Origin: Akkermansiaceae bacterium
GTDB taxonomy: Bacteria; Verrucomicrobiota; Verrucomicrobiia; Verrucomicrobiales; Akkermansiaceae
Assembly: GCA_903827375.1 (NCBI GenBank)
Contig: CAIKHZ010000030.1
Span: forward strand, 102,368-166,367
Length of the DNA: 64,000 nucleotides
Direction of reading: 5' to 3'
The notes beneath the pieces were generated by a model, which saw nothing but the letters and a program-made list of their open reading frames with translations, ran no database searches and had not been told where the DNA came from. The position numbers and the translations under genes were made by a program. Below are positions 8,531 to 17,307 of the stretch, in pieces; the stretch's first letter is position 1; each line of letters starts with the position of its first letter.

Positions 8531-9514
8531 ATGACCACCGAGACCTTGCAACAAGACATCGCCGCCACCAGCGGCTGGATCCAGGACGTGAAAGACGAGA
8601 TGGCACGTGTGCTCGTCGGGCAGGCCGACTTGGTGGACCGGCTGCTCATCGGCCTGCTGTGCAATGGCCACATTTTGCTCGAAGGGGTTCCTGGCCTTGC
8701 CAAAACCCTCGCCGTCAAGGCCCTCTCCGGCTCGTTGCACGCCAGCTTTGCACGCTTCCAATTCACCCCGGACCTCTTGCCTGCCGACTTGGTGGGAACC
8801 ATGGTCTATCACCCACAGGGAACCCGCTTCGAGCCCAAACTCGGGCCGATTTTCAACAACTTGATCCTCGCTGACGAAATCAACCGGGCCCCCGCCAAAG
8901 TCCAAAGCGCCTTGTTGGAGGCGATGCAGGAGCGCCAGGTGACTCTCGGCGACCGCTCCTATCCTCTGCCACAGCCGTTTCTAGTGCTTGCCACCCAGAA
9001 TCCGATTGACCAGGAGGGCACCTACCAACTTCCGGAGGCCCAGCTCGACCGTTTCCTGCTCAAAGTGACCGTTGGTTACCCCAGCAAGGATGAGGAACTC
9101 ACGATCCTCGACAGGATGGCAACCTCGGCCCCACCCTATCAAACGAAAAACGTCGCCACGCCGGAGCAGGTGGCCACATCGCGGGACCTGGTCAACCAAG
9201 TGTACATCGATCCGGCGGTGCGCCAATATATCGTGCAAGTCATCCACACCACCCGCTTTCCCGCCAAGGTCGATGTTCCGATGAAAAACCTCATCCGAGC
9301 CGGAGCTTCACCCCGAGGCACCATCAACCTGGCACTCACCGCCCGTGCCAGGGCCTTCATGCAAGGCCGCGCATTTGTCACCCCGCAAGACGTCAAGGAC
9401 ATGGCCCACGACGTGCTGCGCCACCGCATCCTGCTCACCTACGAGGCCGAAGCCGAGGAAATCACCACCGACACCATTATCACCCGCATCCTCAGCAAGG
9501 TGCCGGTGCCCTAA
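8531..9514 (+). CDS. moxR: MoxR family AAA+ ATPase of the Bat operon
   Basis: This 327-residue cytoplasmic AAA+ ATPase is of the MoxR class, thought to act as a chaperone that activates VWA-domain partners. Walker A is GVPGLAKT, Walker B is LILADEINRAP, sensor 1 is LATQNPIDQEGTYQLPEAQLDRF, and the C-terminal lid has GASPRGTINLALTARARAF. The start at 8531 (MTTETLQQDIAA) is where homology begins; the frame extends upstream to 8459 without homology. It is the first of six same-strand genes (MoxR, DUF58, DUF4381-like, BatA, BatB-BatC, BatD-BatE), the classical gene order of Bat aerotolerance operons. A second MoxR paralogue lies at 36261-37241. Confidence 0.96.
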   Translation: MTTETLQQDIAATSGWIQDVKDEMARVLVGQADLVDRLLIGLLCNGHILLEGVPGLAKTLAVKALSGSLHASFARFQFTPDLLPADLVGTMVYHPQGTRFEPKLGPIFNNLILADEINRAPAKVQSALLEAMQERQVTLGDRSYPLPQPFLVLATQNPIDQEGTYQLPEAQLDRFLLKVTVGYPSKDEELTILDRMATSAPPYQTKNVATPEQVATSRDLVNQVYIDPAVRQYIVQVIHTTRFPAKVDVPMKNLIRAGASPRGTINLALTARARAFMQGRAFVTPQDVKDMAHDVLRHRILLTYEAEAEEITTDTIITRILSKVPVP

Positions 9515-9618
9515 CGGGGATGATTTTGAATATTAAATTTTGAATTTTGGATTTGAAACCAAGAGCCAGATTTCCCGGCAGGTATTTTGTTCCTTGTCGG
9601 CTCGTTGTTTGGAATTGA

Positions 9619-10524
9619 ATGCTTCATGACCCCATGCTCTCGGAACAACAGATCGAGGAAATGATGGCCCGTGTGCGCAAGCTCGAACTCAAGGCCAGAC
9701 GCTTGGTGCGCGAATCGTTTTCCGGCGAGTACCTATCGTCGTTTCGCGGCCAAGGACTGGATTTTGACGACTTCCGAGAATACCAGCACGGCGATGAAGT
9801 GCGCTTCATCGATTGGAACGTCACCGCCCGCATGAACCAAGCGTATGTGCGCAAATTCCGCGAGGAACGCGAATTGGTGGTCATCCTCGCCGTCGATGTC
9901 TCCGGCTCCACCGACTACGGCAGCCACTCCCAGAGCAAACGCGAAGTGGCCGCCGAAGCCGCCGCCATCCTCGGCTTCAGCGCCCTGCAAAACGGCGATA
10001 AAGTCGGACTGCTCGCCTTTGCCGACGTGCCGCTGCTTTTTGTTCCGCCTGCCAAGGGGACCCGTCACGTGCTGCGCTTGGTGCGCGAAATTCTAACCAT
10101 CAATCCAACGCGACCCGGCACATCGATCAAGGAAGCCTGTGATTTTTTGGTGCGCAGCCAGCGTCGCCGTGCGCTGGTATTTTTGCTATCCGACTTTCAC
10201 TCCGATCCGCTGGACCGCCCGCTAGGCAAGCTCGCCCGCAAGCACGAAACGCTCGCCCTGCAGGTGAGCGACCCCCTCGAATCCAAATTGCCGGCAGCCG
10301 GCAAAGTCGTCATGGTCGATCCCGAAACCGGCTTCGAAACCCTCGTCAACACCTCCAACGCAAACCTCCGCATGAGCTATGAAAAGCTCGCGAGGCGCCA
10401 CCGCGAGGGCGTTGCCTCAATCCTCAAAAAACACGCCATTGACACCACCAAGCTGAGCAGCACCTCCGATCCTCTGCCCGCCCTCCACCTGCTCCTCAAA
10501 CGCCACGGTCGCCGCCGCCGCTGA
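9619..10524 (+). CDS. DUF58 domain protein of the Bat operon
   Basis: This 301-residue soluble protein contains the DUF58 signature: SGEYLSSFRGQGLDFDDFREYQHGDEVRFIDWNVTAR near residues 33-70. A VWA-like segment follows, with VDVSGSTDYG replacing a canonical DxSxS metal site (the final Ser position is Thr), and later FLLSDFHSDPL. DUF58 proteins typically lie between moxR and VWA genes and are thought to link the ATPase to its membrane substrates. An AT-rich 104-base spacer containing repeated TTTTGAAT-like words separates it from moxR. The ATG at 9619 is used; a second in-frame ATG is at 9634. Confidence 0.93.
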   Translation: MLHDPMLSEQQIEEMMARVRKLELKARRLVRESFSGEYLSSFRGQGLDFDDFREYQHGDEVRFIDWNVTARMNQAYVRKFREERELVVILAVDVSGSTDYGSHSQSKREVAAEAAAILGFSALQNGDKVGLLAFADVPLLFVPPAKGTRHVLRLVREILTINPTRPGTSIKEACDFLVRSQRRRALVFLLSDFHSDPLDRPLGKLARKHETLALQVSDPLESKLPAAGKVVMVDPETGFETLVNTSNANLRMSYEKLARRHREGVASILKKHAIDTTKLSSTSDPLPALHLLLKRHGRRRR

Positions 10525-10550
10525 CGGCACAGACGGTTTGTTTTACATTC

Positions 10551-11063
10551 ATGACCGAAGAAAATCCCACCTTCGAACTCAAGGAACCGGCCGCCATTGA
10601 GGGCTTGCTGCAGGGGGATGATTCGCAAGTCGGCTGGCTCGCTGCGGCCCTGTTGGCGCTGCTCGTGCTGGTGGTCTGGTTCATCAGTTGGCAGCGCCGT
10701 CGGCGCAGCAAACATGCCGCCGGCACCCGTCGTGACCTTGCATACCATGATGCCAGTGCGGCTCTTCAGCGAATTACGGCGGCAGATGCCCGTGCGGCGG
10801 CCGTGCAAACCTCGCTGATTCTTCGGCGCTATTTATCGCTCGCTGCGGAGGATCCGGCACTGTTTGAAACGCACGAGGAATTCGTCGCCCGCAACGACGC
10901 CCTGCTCGCCCTATCGGAATCCGCCCGCGCCGCCTGCGCCGATGGCTTTACCCGCCTCGCCGCCTGCAAGTACGCAGCGGAAGTCTCAGCGCTTGAGCCG
11001 AGCGAAGTGGTCGGTGATGCGCGTGGATTGCTAGAAACCCTACACCGCGGCTTCCGAAGCTAA
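10551..11063 (+). CDS. DUF4381-like membrane protein of the Bat operon
   Basis: This 170-residue protein has one transmembrane helix near residues 28-46 (WLAAALLALLVLVVWFIS) followed by a basic stop-transfer stretch QRRRRSK, so the helical C-terminal domain is predicted on the cytoplasmic side. That domain contains RRYLSLAAEDPALFETHEEF, a pattern seen in DUF4381 proteins. Position and topology match the small protein found between the DUF58 gene and batA in other Bat operons. The batA start follows after one base, so the genes are probably translationally coupled. Confidence 0.8.
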   Translation: MTEENPTFELKEPAAIEGLLQGDDSQVGWLAAALLALLVLVVWFISWQRRRRSKHAAGTRRDLAYHDASAALQRITAADARAAAVQTSLILRRYLSLAAEDPALFETHEEFVARNDALLALSESARAACADGFTRLAACKYAAEVSALEPSEVVGDARGLLETLHRGFRS

Positions 11064-11064
11064 C

Positions 11065-12081
11065 ATGGCCGCACAACTCCACCATTTTCACTTTGCCCAG
11101 CCGGGATGGCTGCTCCTGCTGCTGCCCACCCTCATGCTCATCGTGCTGCGCCGAGGCCGCGGGGCCGCCGCCGCAGTTACCTTCCCCAATCTATCCATCT
11201 TGGTGAGCCTCGGCCAACGGGTGCGCCAAGGCGCGTGGCATTTTGGTTTTCCGCTCGCCTGTCTCGCGTTGTTCACCGCGATATTAGGGATGGCCCGGCC
11301 GGTGTGGCGCAACGAATATCAAAGCCGAAACGCCAGCGGCATCGACATCATGATTACTTTCGATTGTTCGCTGTCGATGGCCATTGATGATTTCATCTGC
11401 AAAGGTGGCACCATGAATCGCATTGATGCGGCCAAACGGGTGATCGACGAATTTATCAGCCACCGCCCCGATGATCGCATCGGGCTGGTGGCTTTCGCCG
11501 GCCGCCCGGTGTCGGCCAGTCCTATCACGCTAGACCATGCATGGTTGCGCAACAGCCTCAAGGACCTCCGCCTCAATGACGCCGGCAACCGCGGAACCGT
11601 CAAGGAAAGCGGCACCGCCATCGGCTCGGCCATCGCCGCCGCCTCGCTGCGCCTGGACTCCCGCCAGTCGAAAAGCAAGATCATTGTGATGGTAACCGAC
11701 GGGGCTAGCAATTCCGGAAAAATCTCACCGTTGGAGGCTGCGACCCATGCCAAAACGCTAGGGATAAAAATCTACACCGTGGCCATTGGCACCGAGGAAG
11801 GACGTGTTCCGGGGAGTATTCAATCGTTCCCCCGTCAGGAATTCGATGTTCCCACCCTCAAAGAAATCGCCCGTGTCACCGGCGGCGAACATTTCTGGGC
11901 TCAACAACTCGAAACCCTCGAAAGCTCGTTCCACACCATCGACACCCTAGAAAAATCCACTTCCACCAGTCATTCCGTGGTGGATGATATCGAGTTATTT
12001 CCGTCGTTCATTGCCTTGGCCGTTCTTGCCACCCTCGCCGCAGCCTTCAGCCTCGCCTTCAATCCTCAACCCTCCCCCTGA
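11065..12081 (+). CDS. batA: BatA: VWA-domain membrane protein
   Basis: This 338-residue protein has transmembrane helices near residues 10-27 and 55-75, a VWA domain and a third helix near the C terminus (FIALAVLATLAAAFSLAF). The metal-ion-dependent adhesion site is intact: DCSLS at about residues 99-103, a threonine in the KESGTAIGSAIAAA loop, and the aspartate of VTDGASNSG. BatA is expected to work with BatB and the MoxR ATPase in an envelope complex associated with oxygen or stress tolerance. batB follows after 5 bases. The small insertion DDFICKGGTMNR right after the metal site is unusual in containing a cysteine. Confidence 0.92.
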   Translation: MAAQLHHFHFAQPGWLLLLLPTLMLIVLRRGRGAAAAVTFPNLSILVSLGQRVRQGAWHFGFPLACLALFTAILGMARPVWRNEYQSRNASGIDIMITFDCSLSMAIDDFICKGGTMNRIDAAKRVIDEFISHRPDDRIGLVAFAGRPVSASPITLDHAWLRNSLKDLRLNDAGNRGTVKESGTAIGSAIAAASLRLDSRQSKSKIIVMVTDGASNSGKISPLEAATHAKTLGIKIYTVAIGTEEGRVPGSIQSFPRQEFDVPTLKEIARVTGGEHFWAQQLETLESSFHTIDTLEKSTSTSHSVVDDIELFPSFIALAVLATLAAAFSLAFNPQPSP

Positions 12082-12086
12082 CACCC

Positions 12087-14066
12087 ATGCGTTTTGCCGA
12101 TCCCACCTGGCTGGTGCTGCTCGTCCTGCTGCCCTTGCTGGCAACCACGACGTTGCTGGTGTCGCGTCTGCGTCGCAACCAATGGCATGCCTTTGTAGCT
12201 GCCCGCCTGCGCCACACCCTCTTGCGCCACACCAGCCCACTGCCCCGATGGCTCGCCCTCGCCTTCCTCGGCGCCTCCGCTGCCGCCCTCATCGTCGCCC
12301 TCGCCAGACCCCAAGGCAATGCCACTATCCGAACTGAAAAATCCGTCGGCCGCAACGTCCTCATCGCCCTCGACCTGTCTCGCAGCATGCGCGTCAAGGA
12401 CGTCAAACCCGACCGCCTTGCCCAGGCCAAGGTGGTTATCTACGAATTGCTGGACGCCCTGCCTAACGAGCGCATCGGACTGGTGGGCTTCGCCGGAAGC
12501 GCCCATTTGTTCGCCCCGCTGACGATTGACCACGGAGCCGTGCGCGAAACCGTTGAGCAGATGGATGAAAACTGGGTGCCCCTCGGAGGTTCGAACCTCA
12601 GCTCGGCGATCCGTTTGGCCATCACCACCCTCAAGGAGACCGGCCAAAAAAATAATGCGCTCATCCTCCTGAGCGACGGTGAAAAGCACGAGGGTGCCAT
12701 CAACCCCGTCATCGCCGATGCAAAAAAATCCGGCGTCTATATCTTTGCCATAGGGGTTGGCACCGAAGACGGCGGCTATGTGCCCAGCTCAGATCCTTCC
12801 CAGCCCAACGTGCTCGACCGCAAGGGCAAGGTCGTCCTCAGCCGGCTCCAACCCGAACTGTTGCGCAAAATCGCCAGTGATACCAACGGTCGCTACGCCC
12901 TCGCCGGTGGCGGCACCGACATCGCAAAAATGGTCAGTTTGGCCGCCAAGGACATGGACGCCTTCGAGATGCGCGGCAACGAACATCGCGTGGCCATCGA
13001 GTTCTATCAGTGGTTGGTGCTCCCCGCCATCCTCTTCCTTATCGCTGCCATCATCGCCGGTACCCGCTGGCGTGGCCTCAAACCGCTGGCCACTTTGGCC
13101 ATCGCATTGGCAGTCCTCCCCACCGGTGCCCGTGCCGGAGAGGCGTCCGCAGCCGCCCAGGAGCTCGCCGCCGGCCACTACCAACCGGCACGCGAAGCGT
13201 TCCGCAAACTTGCTGAAACTGCGCGGTTCTCAGAACGCGCCGCCCGTTACCGACTCGGTGAAGGCACTGCGGCCTATCGGGCCAGGGATTTCAGCGCGGC
13301 CTGCGGGGCGTTCAGCGCTGCTCTGCTTGGCCACGATTCCAGCGTTCTTGCCGCTGCCCATTTCGGCATCGCCAACAGTCTCTTCCAACTCGGCTGGATC
13401 ACCCTCGCCGACTCCGCCTACCCCAGCGACCCTAAACAACTCCCCGATATCACCCGCTTCGACGCCCTGGTGCAGGCCCGCCTCGCCCAAATCCGCAAGA
13501 CCTCCGCCCCCGAAGATGCCGACACACCCGGCGTCCCACCCCTCGAATCACTCATCATCAATTGGGCGGATTCCCTCAAGCATGACGACTCCGCCTTGAT
13601 TCACGACCCAAACAATCAGGACCTCCGCCACAACCGCCAAACCACCCTCACCTATCTAAAGCGCTTGCGCGAGTTGCTAGAAAAGGAGCACGAGCAAACC
13701 AACGAGGCCATTCCGCAACCTCAGCCCGGCCCGGACCCAGGCAACCCTGGTGACACCAGTAACTCCGATGAAGACGATCCTCCCAAGTCCGGTGAATCCG
13801 ACAAGCCAGAGGCTAAGGACCCGCCCAAGGATGGGGGTGGCCAAGGTGACAAAGGCCAGCAAGACAAGAATCCACCTAGCGGCGATCCCGGGAAAACGGA
13901 GCCCTCCAAAGATGGGGACCCGCAAGCCGGCGACAAACCGGCTCCAAAACCCGACGAAACCCCCGAAGAACGGGCCCGGCGGATTTTGGGTGAGAACGCT
14001 GATTTGGAAAAGGGGCCGCTACGCTCTGGTCGCATCGAATACAATAACCCGGAACAGGATTGGTAA
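12087..14066 (+). CDS. batB: BatB-BatC fusion: VWA domain plus TPR and acidic tail
   Basis: This 659-residue protein combines two normally separate Bat proteins. Residues 1-330 are BatB: N-terminal helices, a VWA domain with metal site DLSRS near residue 96, LLSDGEKHEG, and a helix near 310-330. A second hydrophobic stretch, PLATLAIALAVLPTGARA at about 333-350, looks like an embedded signal peptide. It is followed by a BatC-like TPR region (ELAAGHYQPAREAFRKLAE, AAHFGIANSLFQLG) and a tail rich in Pro, Asp, Lys and Gly from about residue 545. The retained signal-peptide-like segment is good evidence that batB and batC fused. The ATG at 12087 follows batA closely. Confidence 0.92.
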   Translation: MRFADPTWLVLLVLLPLLATTTLLVSRLRRNQWHAFVAARLRHTLLRHTSPLPRWLALAFLGASAAALIVALARPQGNATIRTEKSVGRNVLIALDLSRSMRVKDVKPDRLAQAKVVIYELLDALPNERIGLVGFAGSAHLFAPLTIDHGAVRETVEQMDENWVPLGGSNLSSAIRLAITTLKETGQKNNALILLSDGEKHEGAINPVIADAKKSGVYIFAIGVGTEDGGYVPSSDPSQPNVLDRKGKVVLSRLQPELLRKIASDTNGRYALAGGGTDIAKMVSLAAKDMDAFEMRGNEHRVAIEFYQWLVLPAILFLIAAIIAGTRWRGLKPLATLAIALAVLPTGARAGEASAAAQELAAGHYQPAREAFRKLAETARFSERAARYRLGEGTAAYRARDFSAACGAFSAALLGHDSSVLAAAHFGIANSLFQLGWITLADSAYPSDPKQLPDITRFDALVQARLAQIRKTSAPEDADTPGVPPLESLIINWADSLKHDDSALIHDPNNQDLRHNRQTTLTYLKRLRELLEKEHEQTNEAIPQPQPGPDPGNPGDTSNSDEDDPPKSGESDKPEAKDPPKDGGGQGDKGQQDKNPPSGDPGKTEPSKDGDPQAGDKPAPKPDETPEERARRILGENADLEKGPLRSGRIEYNNPEQDW

Positions 14067-14070
14067 CATC

Positions 14071-16548
14071 ATGACCGCCCGCAACCCACTGATTGCCCCG
14101 CTCGTCGCTATCGCACTGTGCCTTGGCTGCCCCGCCTTCGCCCAGATCTCGGCCCAGCTGAGCACCCGCCACCTTGCCCGGGGCGAACAGGCGTACCTGG
14201 AAATCATCCTGCCCCCCGGCCGCCCAACCAGCGCCCTGCCCGTCATTCCCAGCATCCCTGATGTGACCGTCCGAGCCACGGATCCCTCCGCCCTTTCGCG
14301 ACCAATGCCGGGCCGCCGGATCGAGTATTTCTATCAATACGTGGTCGAGAGTTACGCAGTGGGACGCCACACCATTCCGGCGGTGGAATGGCTCATCAAC
14401 GGCCTCAAAACTCGCACTGAGCCGATCGAGTTTGTCGTTTTCAATCCCGATGAGTTGCAGTGGCACGAGGCCACTGTGGCTGGGCAACCGTTGCGCTATG
14501 CCGCGGGTTTTCACATCCTCAAGGACCGGCCGTACGCAGGCGAAACCATTCCCGTTGAGATCAAGATTTTTGTTCCCAGCGAGTTTGCCATAACCGTGGA
14601 GGACTGGGGTATCCCCGAATTCCAACTCGATGGAGTCGCCTGCTGGCGCCTCGAACCCAGCCCCACCAAAGGCCAGCTCAATGTCTTGGGCAAAGCCTAC
14701 GCATCCCTCGCCTACCCCAGCACCCTCACCCCCACCCGAGGCGGCAAGGTCGGCATTGGCCCCGCCAAACTGCGCCTCACCTCCACCCAAAGCATGATTT
14801 TGAATGGCTTCCACCAGCGATTCACCGAGGAATCCTTCCTCGCCATTCCCAAACTTGATTTCGAAACCATGCCGCTGCCGCCAGGTGCCCCCGCCGGATT
14901 TGACAATGCCATCGGCAGCTTCACGCTTCACGCTCATACCGGTGAAACCGAAGTGCATGAGGGCGACCCCATCTCGGTGGATGTCAACGTCACCGGCAGC
15001 GGCAATCTCGACACCATGCGCCCCCCGCATCTGCTGCAGCCGAAAGGATGGAAAATCTACGAGGCCACAGCCACCCAGCGCGGTGACGAGCGACGCCGCC
15101 TCTCCGGCTCGGTCATTTTCCAACAATTGATCAAACCCCTCGACCTCCAAGCCGCCGTCCCCCCGTTCTGTCTCGTTTACTTCGACCCCATTCTGAAGCA
15201 ATACCGCAGCATTACCACCGAGCCCATCCCTTTGAAAATCCTGCCGTCCACAGCCGCCAGCGCCCAGCCCGCCGGCCCGCCTCAGGCGCTACCCATCCCC
15301 GTTGAGCGCATGACCGATATTCTCGCTGTTCTCCACCCGGCCCAAGACCTCATCCCCGAACATCCCGCCCTGCCTCCTTGGCTCGGACACGCCGTCGGCG
15401 CTGCGCTCGCGTTCTGCCTGATTGCCAAGGCGTTGTGGATGCGCCTGTCATCGCGCTTGCGGCCAAATCGCCTCAAAGCCGTGGAACTTCGCGCCTTGCA
15501 TGAGCTCGAACGCACGCCAGCCGATAACGACACGCTCTTTCTCAGACAGGCCGGGGCGTTTGTCGAACGCTGGCTCGGCGGGCAGCCCAACCCCGGCTTG
15601 CAAGCCATCCTCGCCGAACGCGACACCCATTGCTTCCTCGCTGAAAAGCCGACATCCTTCCTCGGTAAACGCCGCAAGGAAATCCTCAAGCTGCTGCGCC
15701 AAGCCATCACCACCGCCATCGTTCTTGCCGCGCTGGCCGCCCTGCCCACCTCAGCCAGCGCCGCGACGAAGGATGCTGCAAAAAGCGATGCTGCAAAAAG
15801 CGATGCCAGCCCCGGTCAGCCGCTGGCCGCCTACGCATCGGCCAACTACGAGGATGCCATCAAGCTTTGGCTCGCCGCTGGTGATTATGCCCGGCTCTCA
15901 CCGGCCGTCCTCTACAACATCGGCAACGCCTGCTACCGGCTAGGCTCGCCGGGGTACGCCGCACTCTACTATCGGCGCGCCTTGGCCCGTGAGCCCGGCC
16001 ACGAAGAGTCCCGTCAAAACCTCCGCTTCATCGAACGCAAATGCGGATCCCTCAGCGTCCAGCGCCCGGACTATCAATACGCCCTGGCTCGCCTGCCTCT
16101 CCGCCTGTGGCAGGCCGGCGTGTGGACCGGCCTGTGGCTGTGTGTCTTGGCCTTGCTGGTGTTTCCCGCCACTCGCGACGGCGCACGCATCCGCATCGCA
16201 GCCATTTTCACCCTTGTGCTCGCCCCTCTGCTGGTCACTCTCGGTGTGCTGGGTTGCCACTATTATCCCGACGATGCCGAGTTTGTGCCAGTCGCCAACC
16301 AAGCCGTCATTGTCGCTGAAAAAATCGTCGTCCATGCCGATGCTTCCCGCAGCTCTCCAGAAGTCATCGATGCACCGCCCGGATCACTCTGTGAACTCGT
16401 AAACCTCAGCGGCGAATGGGCCTACATCGCCTTCGCCAGCAAAACCCGCGGTTGGATCCCCGCCGCGGCCCTTGAAAAAGTCATCCCCGAAAAACCGCCT
16501 GCTCCACCCAAGATTCGCAAGCCCCCCGCCACCGAGCGCTCAGCCTGA
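14071..16548 (+). CDS. batD: BatD-BatE fusion: oxygen-tolerance domain plus TPR/SH3 region
   Basis: This 825-residue secreted membrane protein begins with a signal peptide (LIAPLVAIALCLGCPAFAQ) and a beta-rich BatD domain; VEVNVTGSGNLD-like and PFCLVYFDPILKQY segments are typical. A helix lies near residues 430-450. At about 547-567 comes IVLAALAALPTSASA, resembling a second signal peptide, then a 5-residue repeat linker (DAAKS twice) and a BatE-like part: a TPR-like AVLYNIGNACYRLGSPGYA, two transmembrane helices, and a C-terminal bacterial SH3 domain ending near TRGWIPAAALEKV. The frame extends upstream to 13750 only as an antiphase overlap with the previous gene, so the ATG at 14071, 4 bases after batB, is preferred. 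Confidence 0.92.
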   Translation: MTARNPLIAPLVAIALCLGCPAFAQISAQLSTRHLARGEQAYLEIILPPGRPTSALPVIPSIPDVTVRATDPSALSRPMPGRRIEYFYQYVVESYAVGRHTIPAVEWLINGLKTRTEPIEFVVFNPDELQWHEATVAGQPLRYAAGFHILKDRPYAGETIPVEIKIFVPSEFAITVEDWGIPEFQLDGVACWRLEPSPTKGQLNVLGKAYASLAYPSTLTPTRGGKVGIGPAKLRLTSTQSMILNGFHQRFTEESFLAIPKLDFETMPLPPGAPAGFDNAIGSFTLHAHTGETEVHEGDPISVDVNVTGSGNLDTMRPPHLLQPKGWKIYEATATQRGDERRRLSGSVIFQQLIKPLDLQAAVPPFCLVYFDPILKQYRSITTEPIPLKILPSTAASAQPAGPPQALPIPVERMTDILAVLHPAQDLIPEHPALPPWLGHAVGAALAFCLIAKALWMRLSSRLRPNRLKAVELRALHELERTPADNDTLFLRQAGAFVERWLGGQPNPGLQAILAERDTHCFLAEKPTSFLGKRRKEILKLLRQAITTAIVLAALAALPTSASAATKDAAKSDAAKSDASPGQPLAAYASANYEDAIKLWLAAGDYARLSPAVLYNIGNACYRLGSPGYAALYYRRALAREPGHEESRQNLRFIERKCGSLSVQRPDYQYALARLPLRLWQAGVWTGLWLCVLALLVFPATRDGARIRIAAIFTLVLAPLLVTLGVLGCHYYPDDAEFVPVANQAVIVAEKIVVHADASRSSPEVIDAPPGSLCELVNLSGEWAYIAFASKTRGWIPAAALEKVIPEKPPAPPKIRKPPATERSA
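15772..15801 (+). repeat. 15-bp tandem repeat at the BatD-BatE junction
   Basis: GATGCTGCAAAAAGC occurs twice in tandem (15772-15786, 15787-15801), with a partial third unit. In frame it encodes DAAKS twice. It sits directly after the embedded signal-peptide-like segment, so it is a flexible linker between the two fused domains and a likely site of replication slippage. Confidence 0.85.
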
Positions 16549-16685
16549 GCCTGTGCCCAAGCTGTATCCAGGCTTCCAGCCCATGTATCCAAGGATACTC
16601 CAAGAAAACATCCACCATCGGCGTCTTCATCCTTGTCAGCGGCCGATTCAGCCGCTTCACTTCGCTTCCCCCAATTTTCCCCACC

Positions 16686-17186
16686 GTGAAAGCCCACGAA
16701 ATTTACTCCGCCGTCGATCCCGCCATTGTCACCCAAATGCTCGATTGGTTTCGTGCCAACGACCGCAATGTGTACAAATCGGCCGTGGCCACCCTTGCCG
16801 GCAACCGCAAGCTGCGCCCGGTGTTCGTCCAGAAAAAATCCCTGCCCGAGCAGTATGCATGGATTCATAAGACCATGAAACTCAACGCCTGCGACACCAT
16901 CGGAGAGCACCTGCTCCAGGCCTATCTGATGGCCGGGCAGCAATCATTGCTCGGGATGTTCTGCGATGGCATGGGCATTCCACACGACGGCAAAGGCTCA
17001 GTCGTGGGTGATTTACCCAAACGCCTCGATCCAGAGCGCTTAACGGAAACCGTCGATCGACTGCTCGGGCTGTTTGAGCCAAAGTTGTTCGCCGTTTACC
17101 TGCATTGCTTCAACCTGCAGGTGCCCGGCGGCTGGACCGACTTATCGGAAAAGCTTGCGAGCGACACCCGCCTCGCGCTCGCCTGA
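16686..17186 (+). CDS. Conserved-looking protein of unknown function
   Basis: This 166-residue soluble protein begins with GTG; no ATG is available near the start of the helix-rich sequence. It is predicted mostly alpha-helical, with no signal peptide or membrane segment. The C-terminal half has a regular helical pattern (LPKRLDPERLTETVDRLLGLFEPKLFAVYLHCFN), and there are three scattered cysteines. I do not recognise the family. It is followed by miaB 121 bases downstream. A short perfect inverted repeat (GTATCC at 16585-16590, GGATAC at 16593-16598) lies about 90 bases before it, in the gap after the Bat operon. Confidence 0.75.
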   Translation: MKAHEIYSAVDPAIVTQMLDWFRANDRNVYKSAVATLAGNRKLRPVFVQKKSLPEQYAWIHKTMKLNACDTIGEHLLQAYLMAGQQSLLGMFCDGMGIPHDGKGSVVGDLPKRLDPERLTETVDRLLGLFEPKLFAVYLHCFNLQVPGGWTDLSEKLASDTRLALA

Positions 17187-17307
17187 GCCGTCGCATCCCC
17201 TACCCAGCCCTTGCGTGCAGCCCGCTGTGCTGCGCATGGGTCCCGGCGCTGCAATCCTCCCGTTTTCCAGCGTCCCAACATTTCGATTTCCAGCATTTCC
17301 CGTCTTC

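Noticed and set aside
8243..8905. Minus-strand gene ending TAWRANFVKIKVD
   Set aside because: Only the last dozen residues look protein-like; upstream it is a shadow of moxR.
13876..15201. Long minus-strand ORF (441 codons) antisense to batB-batC and batD
   Set aside because: It is a GC-driven shadow of the Bat genes, with low-complexity Gly/Ala/Glu composition and no family motif.
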